In this document: piece by piece, positions 27,214-35,371 of the stretch | Layout of the letters: every line of letters starts with the position of its first letter | How positions within the stretch are numbered: position 1 is the first letter of the stretch | The notes under the pieces: generated by a model | Told to the model about the DNA's origin: nothing | The model's input: only the letters and a program-made list of their open reading frames with translations | The model's database searches: none | From: an uncultured Chitinophaga sp. | GTDB taxonomy: Bacteria; Bacteroidota; Bacteroidia; Chitinophagales; Chitinophagaceae | NCBI RefSeq assembly: GCF_946479755.1 | Contig: NZ_CAMLHC010000003.1 | Location: forward strand, 186,001-250,000 | Reading direction: 5' to 3' | DNA length: 64,000 nucleotides | Program-made: the position numbers and the translations under genes

Positions 27214-28020
27214 ATGGACAATATCTTTGTACAGGAACTGGACGGAAAACCACTCTCCACCGCGGATATGCCCCTGATGATGGCGTTGCAGTACGGCCAT
27301 TTTACGGCTATGCAGGTGAGATCGCGAAAGGTAAAAGGGCTACGCCTCCACCTGGAAAGGCTGGCCCGCAGCAGCGATCAGCTGTTTGGCTGCCACGTGC
27401 CCGAACAACATATACTGGATTGTTTGCATCATATCACACACGAACAGGAAGACTGCTCGCTGCGGGTAAACGTGTTTACTCCCGCTTTCGGGCAAACGAC
27501 CATCCGGGAGAAAGACCTGTACGTGCTGATCACCAAAACACCGGCGGTAGAACCTGCAACACAGCCGCTGAAAGTAAAGTCCGCCCGCTTCAAACGCCTG
27601 CTGCCGGAAATCAAACACGGCGGCATCGTATCGGGTATCCTGGCGTACCGTCGCAATGCCATGGCCGCGGGGTTCGACGATGTGCTGTATGTGGATGAAC
27701 AACAGCATATCTCCGAAGGCAGCATCTGGAATGTAGGCTTTTACGATGGACAAAGCATCGTATTGCCCGCCACGCCGGCATTACCGGGCATTATGGTCCA
27801 GCTGCTCTCAGACAGCCTGTGGGGCAACGGCGTGGCGGTAGTTCACCGCAACATATCACTGACACAGCTATACGAATATAAAAACGCGTTTTATACCAAC
27901 TCTGTTAACCACCGGGGGATGATCACGCAGATAGACCAACAGGTGTTTGATCATAGCCAGGAGACCCTGGCAGACATACTGGAACGGGCCTACGAAGCGG
28001 TTCCCTGGGATAACCTGTAA
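27214..28020 (+). CDS. PLP-dependent aminotransferase class IV
   Basis: A 268-residue cytoplasmic enzyme of the branched-chain aminotransferase/aminodeoxychorismate lyase fold. The PLP lysine is likely in LPEIKHGGI; other marks are LRLHLERLAR, AYRRNAMAAGFDDVLYVDE, ISEGSIWNVGFYDG and TPALPGIMVQLLSDS. A 4-amino-4-deoxychorismate lyase-like or D-amino-acid transaminase-like role is possible, but substrate specificity cannot be fixed. The methyltransferase begins 7 bp after its stop, so the two form an operon. Confidence 0.88.
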   Translation: MDNIFVQELDGKPLSTADMPLMMALQYGHFTAMQVRSRKVKGLRLHLERLARSSDQLFGCHVPEQHILDCLHHITHEQEDCSLRVNVFTPAFGQTTIREKDLYVLITKTPAVEPATQPLKVKSARFKRLLPEIKHGGIVSGILAYRRNAMAAGFDDVLYVDEQQHISEGSIWNVGFYDGQSIVLPATPALPGIMVQLLSDSLWGNGVAVVHRNISLTQLYEYKNAFYTNSVNHRGMITQIDQQVFDHSQETLADILERAYEAVPWDNL

Positions 28021-28027
28021 AAGCACG

Positions 28028-28771
28028 ATGAAAGAAAATAAATATGATGATCCCGGCTTCTTCGAAAACTACAGCCGGATGGCACGCTCCGTAGAAGGAC
28101 TGAACGCCGCGGGGGAATGGGAAATATTCCGCCGCCTGCTGCCACCCCTGCAAAACAAACGGGTGCTCGACCTCGGCTGCGGCTTTGGATGGCACTGCCG
28201 TTATGTAATGGAACAACAAGCCGCCAGTGTGGTAGGAATGGACCTCTCCGAAAAAATGCTGGAACAGGCACGCCTGCGCAACAACGGCCCGGGCATTACC
28301 TACCTGCGGGAAGCCATGGAAGATATCAGCTTCCCGGCCGGCTCTTTTGATGTGGTGCTCAGTTCCCTGGCCCTGCATTATGCGGAAAACTACAACCTTA
28401 TCTGCCGGAAAATATACGACTGCCTTTCACCCGGCGGCCATTTTGTGTTTTCAACGGAACACCCGGTATTTACCGCTATCGCGGCGCAGGACTGGCATTA
28501 CGATGCCGCCGGCAAGCGGCAGCACTGGCCGGTAGACCACTACCAGAACGAAGGCCGCCGCGTGGCCCGCTTCCTCGACAACGATGTGGTGAAATATCAC
28601 CGTACGGTATCCTCCCTTATCAATGGACTGCTGGAAGCAGGTTTCAGCATCAGCCGCATGGAAGAACCCACGCCCTCGCCGGCCGTACTGGAGAAATACC
28701 CGGAAATGAAAGACGAAACCCGCCGTCCTATTTTTATACTGATAGCGGCGCAGAAACCCTCAACGGTATAA
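28028..28771 (+). CDS. Class I SAM-dependent methyltransferase
   Basis: A 247-residue methyltransferase. The SAM-binding motif is VLDLGCGFGWHCRYV (residues ~46-60), followed by VGMDLSEKMLEQAR and SFDVVLSSLALHYAENY. Of the Methyltransf_11/25 type, with a C-terminal region (GFSISRMEEPTPSP) like small-molecule methyltransferases. The ATG at 28028 gives a natural start, and the 7-bp gap suggests translation coupled to the aminotransferase. Its last 12 bp overlap the end of the convergent TolC-like gene. Substrate unknown. Confidence 0.9.
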   Translation: MKENKYDDPGFFENYSRMARSVEGLNAAGEWEIFRRLLPPLQNKRVLDLGCGFGWHCRYVMEQQAASVVGMDLSEKMLEQARLRNNGPGITYLREAMEDISFPAGSFDVVLSSLALHYAENYNLICRKIYDCLSPGGHFVFSTEHPVFTAIAAQDWHYDAAGKRQHWPVDHYQNEGRRVARFLDNDVVKYHRTVSSLINGLLEAGFSISRMEEPTPSPAVLEKYPEMKDETRRPIFILIAAQKPSTV

Positions 28772-30001
28772 CTGCCAGTCATATACGGCGATACTTTCAT
28801 ACAGCTGTTGCCGGTAGTCCCTTAGCTGTAACTCCATGATAGTAACGGCCTCGAGGGAACGCAACACGGTCGCCAGGTCCAGCCTGTTTTCCTGGTAGCG
28901 CGCCATATCCGCCTCCAGTGCCTGTTGCAGAAGTGGTATGATCTTTTCGTTCATGCCGTCTATCCGTTGTTGTAAGACGCTTATATCCTGTTCCTGCGCC
29001 GCCAGCCTCGCCTGCGTTTGTCGCAGCAGGTCCGCCCGCTGTTGCGCCAGCGCCGCGATGTCTGCATGGATAGCCCGCGCTTTCCGCCGGTGATATCCCG
29101 CCGCCCATGGCGCCAGCGGTATCCGGATGCCGGCCATGATATTAAAACTGTTCGGTACCAACGGCGACAAAGGGAAGAACTGATAAAACCCTATTTTGAA
29201 ATCCGGCTTTTGCTCCTGTCGTAACACTTTTCTGCCAAGATATTGCCACTGTATGGCTTCTTCCAGCTGACGGATGTCCCGGTTCGTTTTTGCCAGCGAA
29301 GCTGTATCTGTATGGCCGGGGGTAAATACCGGCGCATACAGGCTGTCTGTTGTGAAATTCTCCGGCATTGATAACAGGCTGCTGAGGCGTGCTTTGCAGC
29401 CTGCCGCCAGCGCTTCTTCCATGCGGACACGGGTACGCACCTCCGCCAGCCGTGCTACCGCCATGCTCACGTCGGCCACGGATGCCTGCCGGTAAGGAAG
29501 ACGGACCAGCGCTACCTGGTGAAGGAAAGACAGCACCTGCTCCTGCCGCTGCAGTACCGCGGCCTTCTGTAAAGCCATCACCCGGCGGATGTACTGCTGC
29601 CGGGCGGTGAAATGAAGCCGGTGCAACAGGATGGTTTGTGCGGTCAGCATCCTGTTCGCCTGAAAAGAAAGATACTGGTAACGGGCCCGGCGCCTTCCGG
29701 GATGCGGGATGTCCTGTTCGGCCTGTACGATGCGGCTGCCCAGCGCAATGTCATTGTAAACATAACGGGCCGACCATGGGATCATAAACGTGCCGGCGCC
29801 TACCACCGGCGGCGCCCAGGCAAGGGCAGCGCCGGCATTCAACCGGTAAGCCTGTGCCCTCAGGGTATACGCCTGTAGCAACGGATGGCTGTGCGCTATG
29901 CGGGACAGCATACTGTCGGGCGGCAGCACGGGCGCTGGCTGTGCATTGGATGTTTGCAGGGTGACGATCAGTAACAGAGCCAGTAACCGGTACGTCATCA
30001 A
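28760..30001 (-). CDS. TolC-like outer membrane efflux protein
   Basis: A 413-residue exported protein with signal peptide (MMTYRLLALLLIVTLQTSNA). It has the TolC/OEP build: long amphipathic coiled-coil helices (for example LAAQEQDISVLQQRIDGMNEK and EADMARYQENRLDLATVLRS) flanking short beta segments (FKIGFYQFFPLSP, IMAGIRIPLAPW). TolC proteins form the outer duct of RND, MFS or ABC exporters. No such pump or membrane-fusion gene is adjacent; the upstream partner is a beta-propeller lipoprotein whose stop overlaps its start by 4 bp. Confidence 0.85.
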   Translation of the reverse strand: MMTYRLLALLLIVTLQTSNAQPAPVLPPDSMLSRIAHSHPLLQAYTLRAQAYRLNAGAALAWAPPVVGAGTFMIPWSARYVYNDIALGSRIVQAEQDIPHPGRRRARYQYLSFQANRMLTAQTILLHRLHFTARQQYIRRVMALQKAAVLQRQEQVLSFLHQVALVRLPYRQASVADVSMAVARLAEVRTRVRMEEALAAGCKARLSSLLSMPENFTTDSLYAPVFTPGHTDTASLAKTNRDIRQLEEAIQWQYLGRKVLRQEQKPDFKIGFYQFFPLSPLVPNSFNIMAGIRIPLAPWAAGYHRRKARAIHADIAALAQQRADLLRQTQARLAAQEQDISVLQQRIDGMNEKIIPLLQQALEADMARYQENRLDLATVLRSLEAVTIMELQLRDYRQQLYESIAVYDWQLYR

Positions 30002-31227
30002 TGATGCATATAATGTGCCTTGCCTAAAGTGCCTTCGATGGATTCAGGCAGTAACTGGTATTTGTTGCGCATATCCACCGTGCCCAGTTTTTCGCCGGTG
30101 TTGATGTCTACCACATCGATAGTACCGGCATTGAGATTGGGCAGGTTCAGCAGGTTGTTTTGTACTGCTACCACAGAACGGCCGGATTTGGTTTTGAAAA
30201 AAGCCATATGATGCGCGCCCTTGTCGGCCGGCAGCGTCCGCACCTGCCGCAGCTCGGGGAGGTAGTTGAGGTCAAAGACCAGTATTTTCCCCGGCTGACC
30301 AAAACTGACATATAATAGTTTATCGTCCGCAATGTAGAATTCCAGCGCCCATCCCAGTCCTTTGGATGCGCCCTTCAACACCCGTTTGAACTCACTGTAC
30401 TGGCGGGCTTCGGCGTTGAAAGAGGCCATCCAGATATCACCGCCGATCATGGTGTTGGCCAACGCATAGGGAGGGTATTCGTTGCGCAGCAACAGCACTT
30501 CCACGGGGCTGGACAGGTCGTTGGCACTGTCTGCCACGCGGTAGGTTTTGATGATGTTAAAAGTATGCATGTCTATCAGCGTGCAGGTATTACCGACACC
30601 GCTGGTCAGGTCAGGATGGATGGTGGAGGTCACCATGGCCAGGCCCTGGTCTTCAAACACGGAGATGCCATGCGGATACATAATGAATTTATCGGGATGG
30701 GTATCAATAGAGGACGAAATGGTTTTGATCAGCTGGTTGTTTTGCGCGTTAAAAACGCCTACGCTGCCATCGCGGAGACCTCCTTTACCGCCCATGAAAG
30801 TGACCCAGTACTGGCCGTTGCGGGTAAAGAAGATATCTTCTCCCACGGTGTTCCCGCCGGTGTTAACAGGATTTACCTGGTAGATCACCGGGTAGCCCTC
30901 ATGGTTCCATTCCATCTTCAGCTCATAGAGGTAGCTGCCACCCAGCGCGGTGGTGTATAGTTTTTTCTCATCCCGGTTGAAATACAGGTGGTGCGGCAAT
31001 ACGCCTTTGCCCAGTTCTGTCTTATGGAGGATCTTCCCGAAGTCGGGGGACTCGGGGTCCAGCTCCATCACGGCGATGCCATCGTTGCCACCGGCCAGAT
31101 GCCGGTAGTCAATAAAGAAAAGGGTTTTCTGCTTGTCGGCAGGATTTTCAATTTTTTTGCAGGCATGTAACAGCAGCAGGCAGTAGCAGCAAAGCAAAAG
31201 TCTGGTCAGTAGTCGAAGGTGCGTCAT
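29998..31227 (-). CDS. YncE-like beta-propeller lipoprotein
   Basis: A 409-residue lipoprotein with a long hydrophobic leader and lipobox (LLLLHACKK). The rest reads as blades of a beta-propeller with repeated patterns such as GIAVMELDPESPDF, GSVGVFNAQNNQLIKTI, TCTLIDMHTFNIIKTYRV and GTIDVVDINTGEKLGTVDM. Similar YVTN/YncE and selenium-binding-like propellers bind metals or scaffolds outside the inner membrane. It overlaps the TolC-like gene by 4 bp (ATGA), so the two are translated together. Function unknown. Confidence 0.75.
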   Translation of the reverse strand: MTHLRLLTRLLLCCYCLLLLHACKKIENPADKQKTLFFIDYRHLAGGNDGIAVMELDPESPDFGKILHKTELGKGVLPHHLYFNRDEKKLYTTALGGSYLYELKMEWNHEGYPVIYQVNPVNTGGNTVGEDIFFTRNGQYWVTFMGGKGGLRDGSVGVFNAQNNQLIKTISSSIDTHPDKFIMYPHGISVFEDQGLAMVTSTIHPDLTSGVGNTCTLIDMHTFNIIKTYRVADSANDLSSPVEVLLLRNEYPPYALANTMIGGDIWMASFNAEARQYSEFKRVLKGASKGLGWALEFYIADDKLLYVSFGQPGKILVFDLNYLPELRQVRTLPADKGAHHMAFFKTKSGRSVVAVQNNLLNLPNLNAGTIDVVDINTGEKLGTVDMRNKYQLLPESIEGTLGKAHYMHH

Positions 31228-31405
31228 ACGTGGTGATTTTTAACGTGCATACAGGATAATTAAAACTAAAGGAGGCGATAAGAACTTAAATAGCAGTCTG
31301 TTACTGAAGTTTTCCTGCACAGGTCTTGGCTATTTTTAGCGTTGATTGCACCGCTCGCCGGTGCAGTGATTTGTTACTATTCGTGAACCTTTAATTCCAC
31401 CCACC

Positions 31406-32239
31406 ATGGAAAATGCTTTGCACCCCGGCGATTACTGGGACCATCGGTCAGATGATCGCAGACAATGGGAAAACGTTATCAACCTGTTTCTGAAACCTGT
31501 AACTACCGCATTATTACAGCACCTTCACTTAAAAAATCCCCTGCGGATACTGGATGTTGGCACGGGCACCGGAGAACCCGGATTGTCTATTGCACAGTTA
31601 TATCCGGACGCGCAGGTAACGGGCACGGATATATCTCCCCGGATGCTGGATATCGCGAAGGAAAAAGCAAAGGAAAAGGGACTCGCTAATTTTGAGACGG
31701 TATGCTGCGATGCAGCCGCTATGCCTTTTGAAGAAAATTGGTTCGACGCCGTAGTATGCAGGAACGGCGTCATGTTTTTTAAAAACATCACGGAAGGGCT
31801 AAGGGAAATAAACCGGGTGTTAAAACCTGGCGGGCGGCTGGCAGCTTCTGCATGGGGACTGCTGGAACAGAACCTGTGGATCAGTATGGTGTTGAATACG
31901 ATCGCTACGGTCACCCGCCGCAAGCTGTACAACCAGCATGTGCCGGGCATGTTTCACTGTATGCAGCCGGGGGTGATGGCTGACTGGTTTGAAACGGCCC
32001 GGTTGCAATCTGTGCAGGAGGAAGCGCTGACGGGCATCGTACAGTTCAATTCGGTAGACGATCACTGGCAGTATGTGACGCGCGTCAGTGCGGATGTGGT
32101 CAATGCGCTGAAAGAGGTGCCGCCGCCGGTACAGGAGATCATCCGGTCGGAAGTGGCTGATGCTGTAGGACGGCATGTGATAGATGGTAAGCTCTATTTT
32201 CAGTGGAGCCTGCGGGTGACTTCAGGCGTTAAGGCCTGA
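31406..32239 (+). CDS. Class I SAM-dependent methyltransferase
   Basis: A 277-residue methyltransferase of the UbiE/Methyltransf_11 kind. Motif I is ILDVGTGTGEPGL (~49-61), then VTGTDISPRMLDIAKEKAKE and FDAVVCRNGVMFFKN, followed by EINRVLKPGGRLAASAWG. The C-terminal half (Trp-rich, WKxx-like VDDHWQYVTRV) suits small-molecule methylation. Its 3' end overlaps the convergent cfa gene by 11 bp. Substrate unknown. Confidence 0.88.
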   Translation: MENALHPGDYWDHRSDDRRQWENVINLFLKPVTTALLQHLHLKNPLRILDVGTGTGEPGLSIAQLYPDAQVTGTDISPRMLDIAKEKAKEKGLANFETVCCDAAAMPFEENWFDAVVCRNGVMFFKNITEGLREINRVLKPGGRLAASAWGLLEQNLWISMVLNTIATVTRRKLYNQHVPGMFHCMQPGVMADWFETARLQSVQEEALTGIVQFNSVDDHWQYVTRVSADVVNALKEVPPPVQEIIRSEVADAVGRHVIDGKLYFQWSLRVTSGVKA

Positions 32240-33395
32240 TGGCGCCGGCATACGTCAGCCCGTTGTTTTCAAGGGCGGTGGTAAAATGATAACCGCCGGG
32301 CAGGCCGCTTTTGGACAACACGATCTGCCATAGCTGGCTATGCCGTGCGCGGAACGACGCCGCGCAGGACAACAGGTAATATTTCCACATACGGAAGAAA
32401 GACTGGTCATACCGGTTCCTGAGCTTGTCCCAGTTGGCGCTGATGTTATCATACCAGGCCATGAGGGTTTTGTCGTAGTTGACGCTGAAATTTTCCCAGT
32501 GCTCCATCACAAAAACGCCTTCTATGGCCTGGCCTATCTGCCGGATGGTGGGAATGACGGCGCCGGGAAAGATGTATTTATTGAGCCACTGGTCGGTGAA
32601 GGCGTGTGTTTCGTTACCACCGATGGTATGCAGCAGGAACAGGCCGTTATCTTTCAGGCAGCGGGCGGCGACTTTCATATATTCGCTGTAGTTATGCGGG
32701 CCTACGTGCTCAAACATGCCCAGCGAAACGATGGCGTCGAATTTTTCATTCAGCAGGCGGTAGTCCTGTAACCGCAGGGTGACGGGCAGGCCGGCGCACA
32801 GCTGCTGCCCGAGGGCCAGTTGTTCTTTGGAGATGGTGACGCCGGTGACGGTTACTCCGTATTTCTCGGCGGCATATTTCGCAAAGCTTCCCCAGCCGCA
32901 ACCAATGTCGAGGACATGCATGCCGGGCTTCAGTTGTAGCTTGCGGCAGGAGAGGTCCAGTTTGTTTTCCTGGGCTTCGTCCAGCGTGGCAGCGTTGTCC
33001 CAGAAAGCGCAGGTGTACACCAGCCGTTTGTCCAGCATGTTCAGGAAAAGGTCGTTGCCCGCATCGTAGTGGCGCTGGCCGTTACGCGTGGCGCGCGCCG
33101 GCCGCTGGAAGTTAAACATACGGGCCAGCAGGATGTCCATCTTCAGCCGTATGCTTTTACGGACGCTTTTGTCGAGGTTGGAACGCAGCAGCTTATAAAA
33201 GAATTCGTCCAGCCGGAGGCAGTCCCAGTAGCCTTCCATATATGACTCGCCCAGTCCGAGAGAGCCGTCATACAAAGCCTGGGAATAGAAATCATCGTTG
33301 TATACGTGAATGTCCCACGGATTGCTTCCATTTACCGTGATGCCCGCTGCCGATAGCAGTCGGGTGACAATACCCGTTGTTTTTTCGTTGTTCAT
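32229..33395 (-). CDS. cfa: Cyclopropane-fatty-acyl-phospholipid synthase
   Basis: A 388-residue enzyme that adds a methylene bridge from SAM to unsaturated acyl chains of membrane phospholipids. Marks: an N-terminal lipid-facing part with LGESYMEGYWDC, ARATRNGQRHYDAGNDLFL, the SAM motif LDIGCGWGSFAKYAAEKYG (~160-178), VTGVTISKEQLALG, VSLGMFEHVGPHNY and the C-terminal NFSVNYDKTLMAWYDN. The length equals E. coli Cfa (382). The start at 33395 is preferred to the longer frame. It is divergent from the TetR gene; shared control is possible. Confidence 0.95.
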   Translation of the reverse strand: MNNEKTTGIVTRLLSAAGITVNGSNPWDIHVYNDDFYSQALYDGSLGLGESYMEGYWDCLRLDEFFYKLLRSNLDKSVRKSIRLKMDILLARMFNFQRPARATRNGQRHYDAGNDLFLNMLDKRLVYTCAFWDNAATLDEAQENKLDLSCRKLQLKPGMHVLDIGCGWGSFAKYAAEKYGVTVTGVTISKEQLALGQQLCAGLPVTLRLQDYRLLNEKFDAIVSLGMFEHVGPHNYSEYMKVAARCLKDNGLFLLHTIGGNETHAFTDQWLNKYIFPGAVIPTIRQIGQAIEGVFVMEHWENFSVNYDKTLMAWYDNISANWDKLRNRYDQSFFRMWKYYLLSCAASFRARHSQLWQIVLSKSGLPGGYHFTTALENNGLTYAGAIRP

Positions 33396-33594
33396 GGCTG
33401 TATAACAAGTTAACAGGCCAGGAGAGTTATTTGTTCCCGCCAAAATGATTTTTCTGAGGTGTCGGGCCGTTGGGGTGCGATCGCCTGTTACAAATGTAAC
33501 GATATTCCACGGGTAAAAACCACCGCTGCTGCATGCGGATCGCAGGATTGCCTGAGGCTGCAGGATGCATTTGTAGAATACTGTTTTATAATTT

Positions 33595-33615
33595 GAACAG
33601 TGTTCATTATATTTG
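33595..33615 (+). promoter_or_regulatory. Promoter with TetR-type operator before tetR
   Basis: A palindrome GAACAGTGTTC (33595-33605) lies directly upstream of a perfect -7 box TATATTTG (33608-33615), 28 bp before the tetR start. A repressor bound here would block the promoter, so autoregulation, and possibly control of the divergent cfa gene, is likely. Confidence 0.6.
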
Positions 33616-33643
33616 CAGATATAAAAAACGTGAATAGGTTATT

Positions 33644-34243
33644 ATGAAGAACAAGGCCTTGCAGGAACAGCGGATCAGGGGGTACTTCATCGAAGCAACG
33701 AAAGAGATCCTGAAAAGCGAAGGACTGAAAAGCGTCAGCGTCCGCAACATCGCGGAGAAAGCAGGGTACTCCTTTGCCACGCTGTACAATTATTTTAAGG
33801 ATGCCAAAGACCTGGTATTTCTCTGCGTACAGGACTTCCAGGAAGAATGCAGTGTGCATGTGGCCACCCGCAGCGCCAAAGCGGCAAGGGGAGAGAAGAA
33901 GCTGCGTGCCATCCTGCTCGCTTACCTCGAGTATTTCGTGCAATACCCAGGCATATTTGAACTGTTCTTTATGGAGAAACTGTCTGAGCTGAACAAACAA
34001 CCGGAGACAGCTCCCATGATCACCGGCTTCCTGGACAGGCTGTGCGACGAAGAATGGAAATACCTGGTCGCGAATAAAACAGTGAGCGCGTCAGCAGCAG
34101 CCAATAAAAAAGCCGCGCTGCTGTACGGACTTTCCGGACTGCTGTTGTTGTACATCAACCGGCAGATGCCCGCAGGCTATCCGGCATTCCTGAAAGCCGC
34201 CAATACCTTCATGGACAGCCAGCTAAAAGAGATGAATACATGA
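33644..34243 (+). CDS. TetR-family transcriptional regulator
   Basis: A 199-residue repressor. The N-terminal helix-turn-helix is VSVRNIAEKAGYSFATLYNYFKD (split: VSVRNIAEKAGYS then FATLYNYFKD); the C-terminal ligand domain has FELFFMEKLSEL and a hydrophobic helix GLSGLLLLYINRQM. Its stop overlaps the next gene by 4 bp. The inducer is unknown. The divergent neighbour is cfa, so membrane-lipid control is a possible link, not shown. Confidence 0.92.
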   Translation: MKNKALQEQRIRGYFIEATKEILKSEGLKSVSVRNIAEKAGYSFATLYNYFKDAKDLVFLCVQDFQEECSVHVATRSAKAARGEKKLRAILLAYLEYFVQYPGIFELFFMEKLSELNKQPETAPMITGFLDRLCDEEWKYLVANKTVSASAAANKKAALLYGLSGLLLLYINRQMPAGYPAFLKAANTFMDSQLKEMNT

Positions 34244-34596
34244 AATCAAAAAAGGAATTAAAAGACGCTTACCGGCAAATGTCTTTCCGCATGGGCGTGT
34301 TCCGCCTGCGTAATAAACAGGACAACCGGGTATGGATACATCACAGCATGGACCTCGACCGTGCCTGGAATTCTGTCCGCCTGCAATTGCAGTCCGACAG
34401 GCATCCCAATGCGGCATTGCAGGAGGACTGGAACCGTCTGGGCGAAGAAAACTTTGCCTACGAGATCGTAGAGGAACTGAAAGATACCCAGGACCCTGCG
34501 GTGGACTATAAAAAAGAAGTACAGGCGCTGTATAAACTGTGCCTCGAAGAACTGCAGCCGTATCACGATAAAGGATATCACCAGCAGAAAAGCTGA
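34240..34596 (+). CDS. GIY-YIG-like nuclease-family protein
   Basis: A 118-residue protein of a small Bacteroidota GIY-YIG-like family. It reads MGVFRLRNKQDNRVWIHHSMDLDRAW, then HPNAALQEDWNRLGEENFAYEIVEEL and LEELQPYHDKGYH. In the family the first motif is usually MGVFQIRN...I(Y/F)IGSS; here the second motif is VWIHHS, so the YIG glycine appears replaced by His and catalysis is doubtful. It overlaps TetR by 4 bp (ATGA), so the two are co-translated. Confidence 0.75.
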   Translation: MKSKKELKDAYRQMSFRMGVFRLRNKQDNRVWIHHSMDLDRAWNSVRLQLQSDRHPNAALQEDWNRLGEENFAYEIVEELKDTQDPAVDYKKEVQALYKLCLEELQPYHDKGYHQQKS

Positions 34597-34631
34597 ACCG
34601 GATACGGATTTTAAGTATATTGCGCCCGCAA

Positions 34632-34702
34632 TAAGCTGTAGTTTAATGGAAAAATACGCGTCACCAAAACGTGAGATGTAAGTTCGATTCCTGCCGGCTT
34701 TA
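34632..34702 (+). tRNA. Atypical tRNA-like gene (Trp CCA-like)
   Basis: A 71-nt cloverleaf can be drawn: acceptor TAAGCTG with CGGCTTT (first pair T-T mismatched), U8, a D-arm from GTTTAATGG, anticodon stem CGCGT/ACGTG with the 7-nt loop CACCAAA, and a T-arm with loop TTCGATT. The anticodon would be CCA (Trp), but base 33 is A instead of U and the T-stem has one mismatch. No CCA tail is encoded. It may be a pseudo-tRNA or a specialised RNA. Confidence 0.45.
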
Positions 34703-34713
34703 TTGCGCTATTC

Positions 34714-34788
34714 AGGGGGATAGTTTAAAATGGAAAAACACCGGCCAGCATAAGCCGGAAGATGTAGGTTCGAGCCCTGCTCCTCCAC
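34714..34788 (+). tRNA. Atypical tRNA-like gene (possible GCA anticodon)
   Basis: Eleven bases after the first tRNA-like unit. Acceptor AGGGGGA pairs with TCCTCCA except for an A-A first pair; U8, D-arm GTTTAAAATGG, anticodon stem CCGGC/GCCGG with an 8-nt loop CAGCATAA, T-stem GTAGG/CCTGC with loop TTCGAGC. If read, the anticodon is GCA, preceded by A instead of U33, in an oversized loop. It shares its D-arm and GATGTA(A/G)GTTCGA with the first copy, suggesting duplication. Confidence 0.45.
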
Positions 34789-34819
34789 AATTGCTTACAG
34801 ATAACCCTTACGGGTATAC

Positions 34820-34867
34820 GATATCAACAACAGAGGGCGCTTTTGAGCGCCCTCTGTTGTTGATATC
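34820..34867 (+). terminator. Perfect 21-bp hairpin after the tRNA-like pair
   Basis: 34820-34840 is exactly complementary to 34847-34867 around a TTTTGA loop. It is probably the terminator of the tRNA-like transcript, though no long T run follows. Confidence 0.6.
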
Positions 34868-34985
34868 CCCCTTGCATTACCGCCTTTGTAACTCATTCCT
34901 TTGAAATGTCACCCGCTGCCTCCCTGTTTCCTGCTTTCCTACGCTGGTATTCACGGGTAACGCACTGCCAGCACCAAATTTTTTA

Positions 34986-35018
34986 ATTTCGTTATTTCGG
35001 AAAATCTCGATATGTTTG
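34986..35018 (+). promoter_or_regulatory. arsR promoter with ATTTCG operator-like repeats
   Basis: ATTTCG occurs at 34986 and 34994, followed by CTCGATAT and a perfect -7 box TATGTTTG (35011-35018). The box ends only 4 bp before the ATG at 35023, so the mRNA would be almost leaderless or translation starts at the Met at 35035. The same ATTTCG/CGAAAT words recur before the next gene. Confidence 0.5.
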
Positions 35019-35022
35019 TTTC

Positions 35023-35328
35023 ATGAAACTAATAATGATTTTCAAAGCGCTCAGCAATGAAACCAGGATCAACATGCTTATCTGGCTCAAACAGCCCCGC
35101 CTTCACTTTCCTGCGGAGGAATTGCTGGACTATGACGCGAACCTTGGCGTATGCATAAGCGACATTACCCAAAAATCCGGTCTATCGCCGTTTGCCACGT
35201 CTGGCTACCTACGTTTACTGCAAAAATGCGGGCTGGTCGAAGCCACCCGGGTCGGCCAGTGGACGTACTACAAACGCAATGAAGCAGCGATTGGAAAACT
35301 GAGTGGGTTGGTCCAAAAAACGTTCTGA
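35023..35328 (+). CDS. ArsR-family winged-helix regulator
   Basis: A 101-residue repressor: IFKALSNETRINMLIWLKQP at the start, a recognition helix in SDITQKSGLSPFATSGYLRLLQK, and a wing region GLVEATRVGQWTYYKRN. No Cys metal site is present (CISD has one Cys only), so it more likely senses another signal. Met at residue 5 (35035) may be the true start given the promoter position. It is followed 43 bp later by the quinone-oxidoreductase-like gene, its likely target. Confidence 0.88.
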   Translation: MKLIMIFKALSNETRINMLIWLKQPRLHFPAEELLDYDANLGVCISDITQKSGLSPFATSGYLRLLQKCGLVEATRVGQWTYYKRNEAAIGKLSGLVQKTF

Positions 35329-35343
35329 TTTTTTTAGTTAAAC

Positions 35344-35371
35344 ATTTCGAAAATACGCGAAATATCGAAAT
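35344..35371 (+). promoter_or_regulatory. Operator-like inverted repeats before the oxidoreductase gene
   Basis: ATTTCG (35344-35349) faces CGAAAT at 35358-35363 and again at 35366-35371, directly before the ATG at 35372. The same words occur at the arsR promoter, so ArsR probably binds both sites. Confidence 0.5.

Noticed and set aside
27222..27229. Perfect TATCTTTG -7 box
   Set aside because: It lies inside the coding start of the aminotransferase, whose N-terminus fits its family from the ATG at 27214; probably chance.
34632..34788. A tmRNA or split tRNA made of both units
   Set aside because: Each unit folds alone into a full cloverleaf, and no tag frame lies between them.
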